Positions 40,209 through 50,087 are shown, counted from the first letter of the stretch. The stretch is 64,000 nucleotides of DNA from Pyropia yezoensis (GCA_009829735.1 CM020620.1:17256354-17320353), one strand, 5' to 3'. Numbers and translations: made by a program. The notes: generated by a model from the sequence alone, not told the origin.

Positions 40209-40522
40209 TGTAGCACAATAGGAATCCGTCGCACGTCCACTCTCAGGGAACACTCACCAAGGGGGATCGGCACCAACGTCACCGGGAGGCCAAGGTTGCT
40301 GTCCTTGGAGCGCAAGCCACGGGACCAAGATGGGAGCCCAAATGGGAGGGGTTTGTTGTTCTACCTTGGCCGGCGGTGGATTCGCCACCGGCCCCCTCGT
40401 TATAAACCCTCGGAGACACTACTAACTACCCTCCACCCCAAGATGCAAGTCCCTCTGGTCATACGTAACTTATAGATACCGTGACCAGTACGACTCTCAA
40501 ATTGAAAGTTAAGGATTAGAAG
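40209..40522 (-). repeat. LTR copy 2 (shared middle LTR), cut by the gap
   Basis: Matches the outer LTRs over 314 bp until the N run. The last bases before the gap differ by small indels (ccagtacgactc for ccagctcggactc), typical of poor sequence at a gap edge. Confidence 0.9.
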
Positions 40523-41022
40523 NNNNNNNNNNNNNNNNNNNNNNNNNNNNNNNNNNNNNNNNNNNNNNNNNNNNNNNNNNNNNNNNNNNNNNNNNNNNNN
40601 NNNNNNNNNNNNNNNNNNNNNNNNNNNNNNNNNNNNNNNNNNNNNNNNNNNNNNNNNNNNNNNNNNNNNNNNNNNNNNNNNNNNNNNNNNNNNNNNNNNN
40701 NNNNNNNNNNNNNNNNNNNNNNNNNNNNNNNNNNNNNNNNNNNNNNNNNNNNNNNNNNNNNNNNNNNNNNNNNNNNNNNNNNNNNNNNNNNNNNNNNNNN
40801 NNNNNNNNNNNNNNNNNNNNNNNNNNNNNNNNNNNNNNNNNNNNNNNNNNNNNNNNNNNNNNNNNNNNNNNNNNNNNNNNNNNNNNNNNNNNNNNNNNNN
40901 NNNNNNNNNNNNNNNNNNNNNNNNNNNNNNNNNNNNNNNNNNNNNNNNNNNNNNNNNNNNNNNNNNNNNNNNNNNNNNNNNNNNNNNNNNNNNNNNNNNN
41001 NNNNNNNNNNNNNNNNNNNNNN
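40523..41022. other. Assembly gap (500 N)
   Basis: By comparison with the left unit it should contain the end of the LTR, the polypurine tract and about 2.2 kb of the antisense ORF, some 2.9 kb in total. The 500 N is therefore a placeholder size. Confidence 0.95.
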
Positions 41023-41261
41023 GGGGGATATCCCCCCAGGTGCTGCCGCTGGTTGGGTCAGCGCGTTGCTTTGGTGGCGTGCTGGACCCGCCTCCAGAAA
41101 GCTCTGGAGGACGTGGAGGCTGGCCGCAGCACCCTCGTCCAGCCTATGCACCGAGGTAACTCGGGTGGTCGGACCGTCGTGACATTGCCGACCGGTGGAG
41201 CACGGAGGTATACGCGCTTACGCGTGAGTGGCCTCCCTCGGGCAGTGGGTCTACCCACTGA
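41023..41261 (+). CDS. Antisense ORF, C-terminal fragment (right unit)
   Basis: Homologous to 32911-33145 of the left unit. It has several single-base insertions (for example gctgccgctgg for gctgcgctgg and gtggtcggaccg for gtggtcgaccg) that break the frame close to the gap. These look like sequence errors. Confidence 0.7.
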
Positions 41262-41573
41262 GGAGTGCTATTTGTTTGTGAGGGAGAGGGCCCCGGCAAC
41301 CCTTATGGTAGCCGGGTAGTAGTGAGTATAAACTCATCCCCGCTGGGGCATTGCTTGCCTCTGTTTGCTGCCCTGGGGAGTACCCCTCCTGGCTCAGTGG
41401 TGCCTCGCCTCCCGCCCAACTTCTTCCGGTTGGTTCATGCTTGGGGAGGTTATCCTCCCTCACTTTGTGTCTTGGCTTGGGGAGGTCATCCTCCCGTGTA
41501 AGCTCCCTAGTTACTTCGATATTATCGGAGTTAGCCTTTACCTTTAAGTTAACTTATTAAGGTTCAGGTTTTT

Positions 41574-41669
41574 ACTTAGTTACCTAAGCTTAGCTCTACT
41601 TAGTTACCTAAGCTTGGTTCGACTTAGAAACCTAAGTCTGATTTGACTTAGAAACCTAAGTCTGCCGTA
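41574..41669. repeat. Four 24-bp palindromic units (right unit)
   Basis: Identical to 33460-33555, offset by 8114 bp, and again between the ends of the convergent ORFs. Confidence 0.85.
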
Positions 41670-41740
41670 ACCATGTCACACCCTACTTAGTAGGTATAAG
41701 CCTCACCCCCCAACAGCCGAAGTCGGTGTCGGTTGGGTTG

Positions 41741-44700
41741 TTACAGTAGGCGTCGTCGCCTCATGTACGGCATGAGGAGTTGGCGGGGTATATTCGCCGC
41801 CTGTTCCCAGGTGGGTGAGTCGTATCCGACCCACATAACCTTGACGTACCAGGGTCCTGGTATGTCCGGGTCGGTGTGTCCGACCACGCTCTCTACTTGG
41901 TATGGAATCCCATCCGGTCCCACCGGGTCATCCGACCGGTGGGTTGTAAGAGCTTCATGTAGCAACCCAGCCGGTACCGGCTGAGGCTGTTCCGGCTTCG
42001 GAGCAGGTGTGACATCATTCATACTGATGCGTTGGATCTCCGTATCGGAGTGTAAGATAACAGAGTGGTCATCTCTGTGGAGGATCTGGTACGGTCCCTT
42101 GACCGGTTGCATAAGCTTGTTCCCTCGGAACTTCTGGTGTCTGATATAGACCCAGTCACCTGTTACCAGGGTTGCGTTGCGCACCCGTAGTCGGGCGTCG
42201 AAGTTGTTCTTATACCGAAGTTGTGTTCTGTCCAGGGCACCCTTGAGCTTAGGAATCATCCACGATAGCTTGGCCAACCAAGCTAGGTGGATGCGTTCGG
42301 CGGGTCGGCCCTTCGGTGTATCATACCGAGTGCACCTGCCGGGTGGCAGCGTCAGGTTACCGACGCCTAGTGGCATGACCCACTCCAGCGGAGCAATGTT
42401 TGTGCTCCGATGTGGCCTGGCATTGTATGCCAGGGTGAGTACGGACAGAAGCCTGTCCCAAGTGTTCGTGTGCTCGGCCACGTAGCACTGTAGCATCTTT
42501 ACGATGGTGCGGTTAAACCGCTCCACCTGCCCGTTGGACTGCGGGTGGTAGTCGGATGCCCGACGTGGTTCGATACCGAACATGCCCAGGACCTTAGTGC
42601 AGAATGCCGACGTAAGGTTTGCTCCGTTATCGGAGAGGAGTTGCTTCATGACTCCGTATGCACTGATCCAGTGGTCAACCACTGCGTTCATGATCGTGTA
42701 TGCCGTATCATTCGGGATGGCTGCCGCTCTTGACAGCTTAGTGAAGCGGTCAGACATGACCAGGATGTACCTGTTCCCTTCTTCCGTTATCGGAAGTGGC
42801 CCGAGTATGTCGATAGCGACTTGCTCGTTGGGCCCATCAGGTGGGAATAGCTTCATGGCAGACGCCCGCCTATGTAGACTCATGCGGTTACGTGCACAGG
42901 GGTGGCATCCCCGTACGTGGTCGACCACGTCGACGGCCATTGCTGGCCAGTAGAAGAACCTTCGCATTGCTGCGAACATACGTGAACCCCCCGGGTGTCC
43001 GGCTGTAGGGTTCTCATGTTCTCGTTTCATGACGGCTTGCCGTAAGGACACGGGAACCACGACTTGATGTCGTCCATCGGCGGGTGCCCGCCGGTATATG
43101 AGTCCGTCTTCGTTCTCGGAGAAGATGCCGGCCGTACCGGCCAGGAGGTTAGCACGATGACGTCTACAGTCATCGTCGTTGGCCTGTGCCTCGCGGAAGT
43201 CCGCGAGGGTCAATGGGCGCGCTAGGTGTGCCATGGTATGGTCAGCCATACCCTGGGTAGCATTACCCACCATGCACACCGGTACTACCGGGATGTCCTC
43301 GTCCACCGGGCGGGTATCCCCGCTCGGGGTGTCGAGTCGAGACAACGCGTCTCCGAGGTGGTGGGTTGACCCAGCCTTATACACCGTGCGGTAGTCGTGC
43401 TCGGCCATCTTCAGCCTCCATCGGGCTAGCCTCCCATGGCTATCGGAATCCTTGTCACCAAGGTTGAGGAGCCATCGTAGGGGTTCGTGGTCGGACCTCA
43501 CGATGAACCTGGAGCCCTCCAGGTATGGACGGAGCAGTTGCACTGCCCATATAACTCCGAGGCATTCACGCTCGGTGGCACTATAGTTCCGCTCAGCCGG
43601 GTTGAGTGTCCGGCTGAAGTACCCTACCGGACGTAGGTCCGGGATAACGTTATCGGTACCGATCAACGTCTCTCCCTGTAACAGGGTGCATCCCACTTGT
43701 GTATCACACGCATCGACATCGATGACGAAGGTACCCCGTCTATGCGGTAACGCAAGGACGGGTGGGGCTAGTAGGGCTCGCTTCAGCGACTCGAATGCCT
43801 CCTCTTCGCTAGGCGAAGGGGGTTGGAGTACCTTGGGTAAGGTACTGCTCGTAAGAACCGTTAACGGTTTAGCTATCCGAGCGAAGTCCTTGACGAACCG
43901 TCGGTATACATTGCACATTCCCAGGAAGCTCTTGAGCTGCGTCTGGGTGTTAGGGAACCGGGCATCCCGGAGTGCCCGGGTATTGGCTTCGAGTACCCCT
44001 AGTTTACCAGGGGTTATCTGGTGGCCCAGATATTCGACCGTCTGTTGGAAGAAGGCGCACTTCTTCAGACGCAGGGTTACCCCGGCGTTCCTCAAGAGGG
44101 TGAGTACCTCGTCAACATGTTGTACATGGTCATCCATGTTACGCGAGAAGACGATGACGTCATCGAGGTACACTAGGCAGTTACGCCACTTCACCCCAGA
44201 CAGTATGATGTCGATAGCCCGCTGGAATGTAGCGGGGGCGTTGGACAATCCGAAGGGCATCCTTAGGAACTCGTACACTCCACTGTGACAGACGAATGCC
44301 GTCTTGGGGATATCCTCGTCCGCCACCGGGATCTGCCAGTATCCGGCATTGCAGTCGATGGTGGTAAACACCGTAGCCTCCCCCAGGGAGTCGATGCATT
44401 CATCCATCCTTGGTAAAGGGTATGAGTCCTTCTTGGTAACCAAGTTGAGGCGTCGATAATCGATGCAAAACCGAGGGGTTTGATCCTTCTTCGGCACAAT
44501 AACGACTGGGGCACCCCATTCCGACATCGAAGGTCGGATCACCTTAGCTTCACTCATCCTCTTCACTTCTCCATCAACGATCTCTCGTTGCATAGGTCCC
44601 GCTCGGTGCGGTTGTGAGCGGGCGGGTCGTGCGCCTGGTACCAGGTCTATACGATGTTGGGTTGCCCCAATGGTCCCCAAGGCCCCGCCTGTCCACATAA

Positions 44701-45928
44701 CGTCATGCTTTCTTAGCATCCGTCGTACCCCTTCGGCTACCGAAGGGGGAAGGTGGTCGAGGTCAGCCTCGGCCAGTGCCTTCAAGGCCTCTTGGTCCTT
44801 TGGCGGCAGGTCCGCCGGAGCCGCCGATGGGTTAGGCTTCCCGTCATCGGGTTGCTGTCGCTCGGTGGTCTCGGCGACCGCCAGTACTTCAAGTGGTTCC
44901 ACTTGACCTTCCTTATCAGGGGTAAGGATATCTCCTTCGTAGAGTTCGGCAATCCCGAGGATAGTTCCCTTCGGGAGGGTGACTGCCTTACGGCGGTAGT
45001 TCGCCATCACTAGGAGGGACGACCCTCCTGCTGGGAGGTCTATGAGACCGTTGGCCATGGTCAACCCATGGCGCTTGTACGTCCGTAGGTTGGACTGGAC
45101 TCTGCAGATGCCTGCGAGGTCGCAGTTAACCGGGAGGACTGTCTCTGACAACGGCTCAAAGCGAGTTCGCTTGGCCAACCGAAGTGTCTTCGGCTCGACG
45201 CTTGCGTACACCTCAGCCACGTTAACGTGGCTTCCTTGTAGCGTCAGGTCCCTGACGATAGCCGTGTGTCCTCGCTTCGTCCCGTCGGCTTCTTGAAGCT
45301 CGACGGTCCTCCGGCCTGGCCGGATTGCATCAACGTGAACGTTGATGAAGGTGCACCCCAGTATGCAGGGCACCGATAGCGTTTCACATACCAGGAAGTC
45401 AACTTCCGTGGTGAGATCCCCGATGGTAACCTGCAGCGACATCGCTGCGGTCGTACGAATGAGTCGACCATTCGCGTCCTTGATGGTGGGTCCCCGAGTC
45501 ACTCTGACTCGTGGAAGCCACTTGTCCGGGAGGGTATCCTTCCGGATAAGGTTGGGTCCAGCCCCTGTGTCCAGTACAGGGTAGTACGATCGTGTCGACT
45601 GGGGGTCAACCCCCAGTGTGGCTGATACCTTGAAGTTCTCCAAGGTAAACAACACATGTCCTACACCGATATCCGGTGTAGCTCGGGCATCCTGAACAGG
45701 GCCCTTGTCTGGTTCAACGTGAAGGGGCTTCCCGTCCTCTCCTCCCAACCTCGGAGGTTGGTCATCAATCCCCTGACGCCGTGTCGTCGGGGCCGGAAGG
45801 TGTACCCGGGGGTTGATGCGGCGTCGGCTCAACCGCGCTCTCCGTGGGGCTTTCCCCGCGGTACTCCGGGGTGGCTTGCTTGGGTGACCCCAGCGCCCCC
45901 CGGTCATCCTTCCTCTTACTCGTTTCCC
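41741..45928 (-). CDS. pol: Chromovirus Pol (right unit)
   Basis: The translation of the frame is the same as the left copy over 1388 residues from its first ATG (45907). It has protease DTGAG, RT with YLDD, RNase H, HHCC/DDE integrase and a C-terminal chromodomain. It is open from the slippery site at 45922-45928. With an intact gag upstream, this unit has the more complete coding set. Its 3' end lies in the gap. Confidence 0.95.
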   Translation of the reverse strand, partial: GKRVRGRMTGGRWGHPSKPPRSTAGKAPRRARLSRRRINPRVHLPAPTTRRQGIDDQPPRLGGEDGKPLHVEPDKGPVQDARATPDIGVGHVLFTLENFKVSATLGVDPQSTRSYYPVLDTGAGPNLIRKDTLPDKWLPRVRVTRGPTIKDANGRLIRTTAAMSLQVTIGDLTTEVDFLVCETLSVPCILGCTFINVHVDAIRPGRRTVELQEADGTKRGHTAIVRDLTLQGSHVNVAEVYASVEPKTLRLAKRTRFEPLSETVLPVNCDLAGICRVQSNLRTYKRHGLTMANGLIDLPAGGSSLLVMANYRRKAVTLPKGTILGIAELYEGDILTPDKEGQVEPLEVLAVAETTERQQPDDGKPNPSAAPADLPPKDQEALKALAEADLDHLPPSVAEGVRRMLRKHDVMWTGGALGTIGATQHRIDLVPGARPARSQPHRAGPMQREIVDGEVKRMSEAKVIRPSMSEWGAPVVIVPKKDQTPRFCIDYRRLNLVTKKDSYPLPRMDECIDSLGEATVFTTIDCNAGYWQIPVADEDIPKTAFVCHSGVYEFLRMPFGLSNAPATFQRAIDIILSGVKWRNCLVYLDDVIVFSRNMDDHVQHVDEVLTLLRNAGVTLRLKKCAFFQQTVEYLGHQITPGKLGVLEANTRALRDARFPNTQTQLKSFLGMCNVYRRFVKDFARIAKPLTVLTSSTLPKVLQPPSPSEEEAFESLKRALLAPPVLALPHRRGTFVIDVDACDTQVGCTLLQGETLIGTDNVIPDLRPVGYFSRTLNPAERNYSATERECLGVIWAVQLLRPYLEGSRFIVRSDHEPLRWLLNLGDKDSDSHGRLARWRLKMAEHDYRTVYKAGSTHHLGDALSRLDTPSGDTRPVDEDIPVVPVCMVGNATQGMADHTMAHLARPLTLADFREAQANDDDCRRHRANLLAGTAGIFSENEDGLIYRRAPADGRHQVVVPVSLRQAVMKREHENPTAGHPGGSRMFAAMRRFFYWPAMAVDVVDHVRGCHPCARNRMSLHRRASAMKLFPPDGPNEQVAIDILGPLPITEEGNRYILVMSDRFTKLSRAAAIPNDTAYTIMNAVVDHWISAYGVMKQLLSDNGANLTSAFCTKVLGMFGIEPRRASDYHPQSNGQVERFNRTIVKMLQCYVAEHTNTWDRLLSVLTLAYNARPHRSTNIAPLEWVMPLGVGNLTLPPGRCTRYDTPKGRPAERIHLAWLAKLSWMIPKLKGALDRTQLRYKNNFDARLRVRNATLVTGDWVYIRHQKFRGNKLMQPVKGPYQILHRDDHSVILHSDTEIQRISMNDVTPAPKPEQPQPVPAGLLHEALTTHRSDDPVGPDGIPYQVESVVGHTDPDIPGPWYVKVMWVGYDSPTWEQAANIPRQLLMPYMRRRRLL

Positions 45929-48099
45929 GCCCTTGGTAGGGTGCTGTCCGCCGGGACATCCGGCTGAGGAGGTGCCCCCTCGACGGCCAGTACTCCACCT
46001 GGAGCTGGCTGCCTACCCGGTGCGGGTCCGGGTGTTTGGGGGGGATACCCCCCGGTGGATGCCTTGCGTTGCGCCGCTGCCCGCCGAGACCCCTCGGGGA
46101 TGAGTGGGCAGGAAGACACCCAGTGCTGGGGATCCCCACACAACATACATCCGGACGTGCCGGTCCCCCCTTGAGGTCGCATCGGGGTAGCCCCGTAGCT
46201 ACGGTTGCCTCCCTCGGGCGCCCGAGTGCCTGGTCCCTGGTAGGCCTTGGGTCCTTGGGTCAACCGGAACATGGACTCCCCCAACCGGTTGGGTCGGCCC
46301 GCAATCTGCGGGGGTGCCTCCGTGCGCACCGCCCATGTTGGCAAGGGTTGGTGAGGGTTACCCGTCACCGGGGAGTACCCCGTAGTCCGCACATACGGGA
46401 CGCGCCGTCCCGTTCCTTCGTTGACCTGGAACTGGGTTCCAGCCGGGGCGATGTACGCTACCGTACCATGTTCATCAATCACCGGCGTCGCCGGTAGCAA
46501 CAGGTGGCCCTGTTGGTCGACTAGAGGGTCACCCTCACCAATAGGGGTATGTTCGGTCGCCACCAGTACTGGTGCGGCCTTACGTTCCACCTTCTCTTGC
46601 CTCGGTACCGGGGTAAGACTGGGCTTGCCTCCCTCACCCATGGGCTTCGGGGCCAAGGCACACTCCGGGTGTAGAACCCGGTAGGCGTCCCCTAGGGACT
46701 TGCACATATGCATCAGTCGACTGAAGTTCGTCCGTGCCGTGTTGGCGCCCCGTGCGGATATCCGCACGTAGTTGGGTACTCCTGCGAACAGGATGGCCCG
46801 TAGCTCCCCTTCTCCGAGGAGCTTCCCCAGCTCGTAGTCGAGCTCTTGGATCCGGCGTCCAAACATCTCCTCATCCTCCCAGGACTGGGCGGTGGCAGTG
46901 CGAAGGGCCCGATAGTGGTCCTCGCACTTGTCCTCACTGAGGTAGCTGCTCAGCAGCTCCTTCAATATCCCACGGTAATCCATGGGGGTGGCCGCGACCC
47001 TCATTCCCGGCATCGGGGATGCCTGGCGAAGAATGCCTCGCACCCGTTCATCAACAAAGAACGGGAGGATCTCCAGGGCCAGCCCCTCGTTAACGAGCGC
47101 CTTGTCTGCGGCTGCCTTGAAGCTAGTCAAGAAGCCGATGACTGCCAACGGGCGTCCGTTCGGCCCCCCGAACATAGGGACTCCCTTCATAAGGGTCTGC
47201 ATAGAGCGGATCGCTCGATGCGACGTATTACGCATCGATTCCGATACGGTGGTAGAGCGGTCCTCCAAACGATAACGTTCCGGAGTAAGAACCGACCGGA
47301 AGACCTCGTTGACGATCTCCGTGTCAGCGTCCTGGATATCCAGTCGCTTAGCCAGTTGATGAGCAAACTCATCGGACTCCATCCGCTTCAGTAGGCTCGC
47401 AGTTACCTGCGCGGTCGTAGCTTCCACCACTGAAGATGGTACTTCAGGCGTCGGCACCTCGGGAACCCGAGTTGCCGGGCCTCCTTCGTCGTGGGGGTAC
47501 TGCGAGAGGGTACCCCCTCCCCCAATAACCGACTCTCCCCCGGCGTACGTATCTGCCGGGTCGTGTCCGCGGAGTCCGCTTCGGGTGCTCCGAGCGTATC
47601 GCTCCGTGTGACTCCGTTCCAACTCTGCCGACGAGTCGGACCCATACCCCATTGTGTCCGGGGGTTGTCCAGGAGTAGCAACCCCGGGATTGACCCTGGT
47701 GGACTCCGAAAGTAGTCCGGCCGGTTCGAACCGTACCGGTGTGGGAGGAACACGACGGGGTCCCGTCGTGTGCCGTGTTGACATCAACACTGCCATTGCG
47801 TCCTCCGTCCGATCTTGACGGGCGTCGAGCCCGGAAAACCGGGCCTCGATGCGGGCCAATGATGCCATCAGGGAATCCCCTGGTGAAGGAGGCGGCGGAG
47901 TGAGGTCGGTCGACGACAGTTGAGGCGGGCCCCCGCCTCCTGCCGTCCGAGCCGTGCCAAACGTCGATCCGGCACCGGAAAGCATTGGCGTCTCAATGTT
48001 ATCGATCGGGTTCCCGATCCCGGTTCCCGTAGTCACCTCCGGAGTCGGCGTCGACGCCGATCCGTCATCTTGAACGTTCCCCGTCTCTTGGGTAGACAT
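45916..48099 (-). CDS. gag: Chromovirus Gag (right unit), intact, 727 residues
   Basis: The start is ATG 48099 (MSTQETG). A Pro/Thr-rich N-terminal part contains an ARIEARFSGLDARQDRTEDA coiled segment, and a capsid-like central region and a CCHC knuckle (CMLCGDPQHWVSSC) follow. It then has a Pro-rich tail ending PRAGNE at the slippery site. One substitution relative to the left copy (APKPM for APKPK) is visible. It is the structural protein of the particle, and the -1 shift would give Gag-Pol. Confidence 0.9.
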   Translation of the reverse strand: MSTQETGNVQDDGSASTPTPEVTTGTGIGNPIDNIETPMLSGAGSTFGTARTAGGGGPPQLSSTDLTPPPPSPGDSLMASLARIEARFSGLDARQDRTEDAMAVLMSTRHTTGPRRVPPTPVRFEPAGLLSESTRVNPGVATPGQPPDTMGYGSDSSAELERSHTERYARSTRSGLRGHDPADTYAGGESVIGGGGTLSQYPHDEGGPATRVPEVPTPEVPSSVVEATTAQVTASLLKRMESDEFAHQLAKRLDIQDADTEIVNEVFRSVLTPERYRLEDRSTTVSESMRNTSHRAIRSMQTLMKGVPMFGGPNGRPLAVIGFLTSFKAAADKALVNEGLALEILPFFVDERVRGILRQASPMPGMRVAATPMDYRGILKELLSSYLSEDKCEDHYRALRTATAQSWEDEEMFGRRIQELDYELGKLLGEGELRAILFAGVPNYVRISARGANTARTNFSRLMHMCKSLGDAYRVLHPECALAPKPMGEGGKPSLTPVPRQEKVERKAAPVLVATEHTPIGEGDPLVDQQGHLLLPATPVIDEHGTVAYIAPAGTQFQVNEGTGRRVPYVRTTGYSPVTGNPHQPLPTWAVRTEAPPQIAGRPNRLGESMFRLTQGPKAYQGPGTRAPEGGNRSYGATPMRPQGGTGTSGCMLCGDPQHWVSSCPLIPEGSRRAAAQRKASTGGYPPQTPGPAPGRQPAPGGVLAVEGAPPQPDVPADSTLPRAGNE
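45922..45928 (-). promoter_or_regulatory. Predicted -1 frameshift site GGGAAAC (right unit)
   Basis: gcg gga aac gag taa, with the gag stop at 45916-45918. Same arrangement as in the left unit, and here gag is open right up to it. Confidence 0.7.
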
Positions 48100-48305
48100 A
48101 GTCACAATCAGTCAACCGACGCAACGACCACCACGAATAAGAGAGCGAGGGGGTAGATTGGGGAGAGTAACAGTAGGTCACAGTCACAGGTAAAAGCTCA
48201 ACACAATCGATCAGGTCGCAACACCACGAGTACAAGAAAAGGACCGGATCCCTATCCGTGTGCCAGGGCCGAAGACGGCGTCACCACAAGGGTGACGGAA
48301 ACCCG

Positions 48306-48323
48306 TCCCCTGCTGCTCCACCA
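48306..48323 (-). promoter_or_regulatory. Primer binding site (right unit)
   Basis: The plus strand tcccctgctgctccacca mimics a tRNA 3' end; one base separates it from the LTR at 48325. It is the same as 40190-40207. Confidence 0.6.
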
Positions 48324-48324
48324 A

Positions 48325-48687
48325 TGTAGCACAATAGGAATCCGTCGCACGTCCACTCTCAGGGAACACTTACCAAGGGGGATCGGCACCAACGTCACCG
48401 GGAGGCCAAGGTTGCTGTCCTTGGAGCGCAAGCCACGGGACCAAGATGGGAGCCCAAATGGGAGGGGTTTGTTGTTCTACCTTGGCCGGCGGTGGATTCG
48501 CCACCGGCCCCCTCGTTATAAACCCTCGGAGACACTACTAACTACCCTCCACCCCAAGATGCAAGTCCCTCTGGTCATACGTAACTTATAGATACCGTGA
48601 CCAGCTCGGACTCTCAAATTGGAAGTTAAGGATTAGAAGTAGCCCCCCTAATATTAGGGTCACAATACGGACAACCATATTGCTACA
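48325..48687 (-). repeat. LTR copy 3 (5' LTR of the right unit)
   Basis: 363 bp, TGTAGCA...TGCTACA, followed by the target duplication CAAGA. Confidence 0.95.
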
Positions 48688-48692
48688 CAAGA
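48688..48692. repeat. Target site duplication CAAGA, right
   Basis: Identical to 29744-29748. Together they place the insertion inside the DIRS-like pol gene. Confidence 0.9.
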
Positions 48693-49261
48693 TCATCGCC
48701 GACGGCGCGACGGCGACGGTCATCCTGCCGGTGTGGCAGACGCAAGACTGGTGGGGCAACGCGGTGGCGGCGGCGCAGCAGGCGTACAGCCTCCCGTACG
48801 AGAACAACGTCCTCATCGCGGGCAACGAGCGCGCGCCATCCCAGCGGCACAAGTGGCACATCGCCGCCTTCCGCTTTGTCAACGGTGGTCGGTCGGCGGC
48901 AGCGAGGCGCCAGGCGAGCCTCGCCACGCGATTGGCGGCGCGTCGGGCACCTCGGCGCATCCTGCCAGCGGCGCTGGTAGCCGGCCCAATGGCCCGCCGC
49001 CTGGCGCCGGCTGGCGGCGCCTCCACCGCGGACTGGTGGCCCGTGCCGGCGCCGGCCGCAGCGCTGATGCCGCTGCCGCAGTCTTCCTCCGCGGCTTCTC
49101 AGTGGGCGACCGCACGGCCGCGACGTACGCCGCCAACTGGGCGGCCTTCTTCCGCTATTGCATGCGGCGGGGGCGGTGCGCCTTGCCCGCCAACACCAAC
49201 ACTGTCGTCAACTTTGTCGGCTGGCAGTGGCGGCGGGGGTCGGTCAAGGCCTCGATCCTGA
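48688..49261 (+). CDS. Continuation of DIRS-like pol after the insertion
   Basis: Continues the RNase H frame with IIADGATATVILPVWQTQDW and AAQQAYSLPYENNVLIAG. The LPVWxxQxW segment is typical of the region after RNase H in DIRS pol. The useful homology ends near 48880 (FRFVNGG); beyond that the frame is low-complexity and overlaps the recombinase frame. Confidence 0.65.
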
Positions 49262-50034
49262 AGCCCATGCTGGCGGCGGTGCGCAAGGCGCACCTGGCAG
49301 CCGGCTACGCCAACCCGTGCGACGACACACGGGTGCGCGAGGCCAAGGCAGGCTTTCGACGGGCGGACTTGCAGTTCCGTCCGTCCTGTGAGCGCGTACG
49401 CGCGCCGCTTCCTGCCCGCCTGGCATGGACTCTGACCCGCCGGGCGCTTGACGCCCCCGCGGCGCTTCGCCGGCGACTGACAGCACTCGTGTGCCAGTTT
49501 GGGTGGATACGGCGATCCAGCGACCTGGCCCGCCTCACGGTGGGGGAGGTGCAGGCCCGGTTGGATGGCTCGACGCACTACGTCGTGCCGCGGCACAAGA
49601 CCGAGGCTGCGCGTGGGCTCCTGGCCCGATCTCTCCCCCCTCCCCGACCAGAGGACGCTCGCCCTGACGGCGAGCCAGACCTGCCCCACTTCCTCCTCCA
49701 ACGCCTACTCGGCGACCTCGCCCAACTTCCTGTCTCCGCCCGTCTCTTCACGACGTGCAGGGCGCAGGTGGCCGCCAAGCTGTTCTCGGCGTTGCTGTTG
49801 GAGGAGTTGCGGCTGATGGGCATCGTCGCGCCGGTGGGCACCTTCTACGCATCCCACTTGCTCAAAAGCGGCGGCGCCACCGCGGCCAACGCGGCGGGGG
49901 TGCCGCGGGGAGCCATCGCTGAGCTGTCCGCAACGACCGAGCGGACGCTGGCAGCAAGTTACATCTCGGCTTTGGCCCCCCCCACCGACTATGATCGGTT
50001 TTTTTTCGGACGGCTGCTCCCGCCCTCGGTGTGA
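48733..50034 (+). CDS. DIRS-like tyrosine recombinase
   Basis: The recognisable enzyme begins at about 49085 (FLRGFSVGDRTAATYAANWA, the core-binding domain) and ends at the TGA 50032-50034. Catalytic elements are seen: the first Arg in WIRRSSDLARLTVGEV, Lys in VPRHKTEAA, HLLKSGGATAANAAGV for the HxxR box, and the Tyr in LAASYISAL. In the HxxR box the Arg is replaced by Lys, which may reduce activity. In place of DDE integrase, such enzymes insert circular element DNA without target duplication. The upstream part of the frame (48733-49080) overlaps pol and is probably not translated as such. Confidence 0.8.
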   Translation: MADARLVGQRGGGGAAGVQPPVREQRPHRGQRARAIPAAQVAHRRLPLCQRWSVGGSEAPGEPRHAIGGASGTSAHPASGAGSRPNGPPPGAGWRRLHRGLVARAGAGRSADAAAAVFLRGFSVGDRTAATYAANWAAFFRYCMRRGRCALPANTNTVVNFVGWQWRRGSVKASILKPMLAAVRKAHLAAGYANPCDDTRVREAKAGFRRADLQFRPSCERVRAPLPARLAWTLTRRALDAPAALRRRLTALVCQFGWIRRSSDLARLTVGEVQARLDGSTHYVVPRHKTEAARGLLARSLPPPRPEDARPDGEPDLPHFLLQRLLGDLAQLPVSARLFTTCRAQVAAKLFSALLLEELRLMGIVAPVGTFYASHLLKSGGATAANAAGVPRGAIAELSATTERTLAASYISALAPPTDYDRFFFGRLLPPSV

Positions 50035-50059
50035 GCACCCGCCCGTACTCCATCTGATG

Positions 50060-50087
50060 GGCTCGCGGTTTGCCTCTCTCTATAACC
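50060..50087 (+). repeat. 28-bp block B1 before A2
   Basis: Matches 50533-50560 with two mismatches (ggctcgcggttt, cctctctct, taacc). It abuts and slightly overlaps the start of A2. Confidence 0.6.

Larger units (their letters stand above)
29749..48687 (-). mobile_element. Tandem Ty3/gypsy chromovirus array (LTR-internal-LTR-internal-LTR)
   Basis: Three copies of a 363-bp LTR (TGTAGCA...TGCTACA) flank two nearly identical internal regions offset by 8112-8116 bp. The outer ends are bounded by the same 5-bp target duplication, CAAGA (29744-29748 and 48688-48692). Polarity is minus: PBS next to 48325 and 40209, polypurine tract next to 30112, and gag-pol read leftwards. The middle LTR and part of the right unit fall in a 500-N gap. 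Each unit also carries a plus-strand ORF between pol and the 3' LTR. The single target duplication outside the whole array fits unequal recombination between LTRs after one insertion. Confidence 0.9.
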
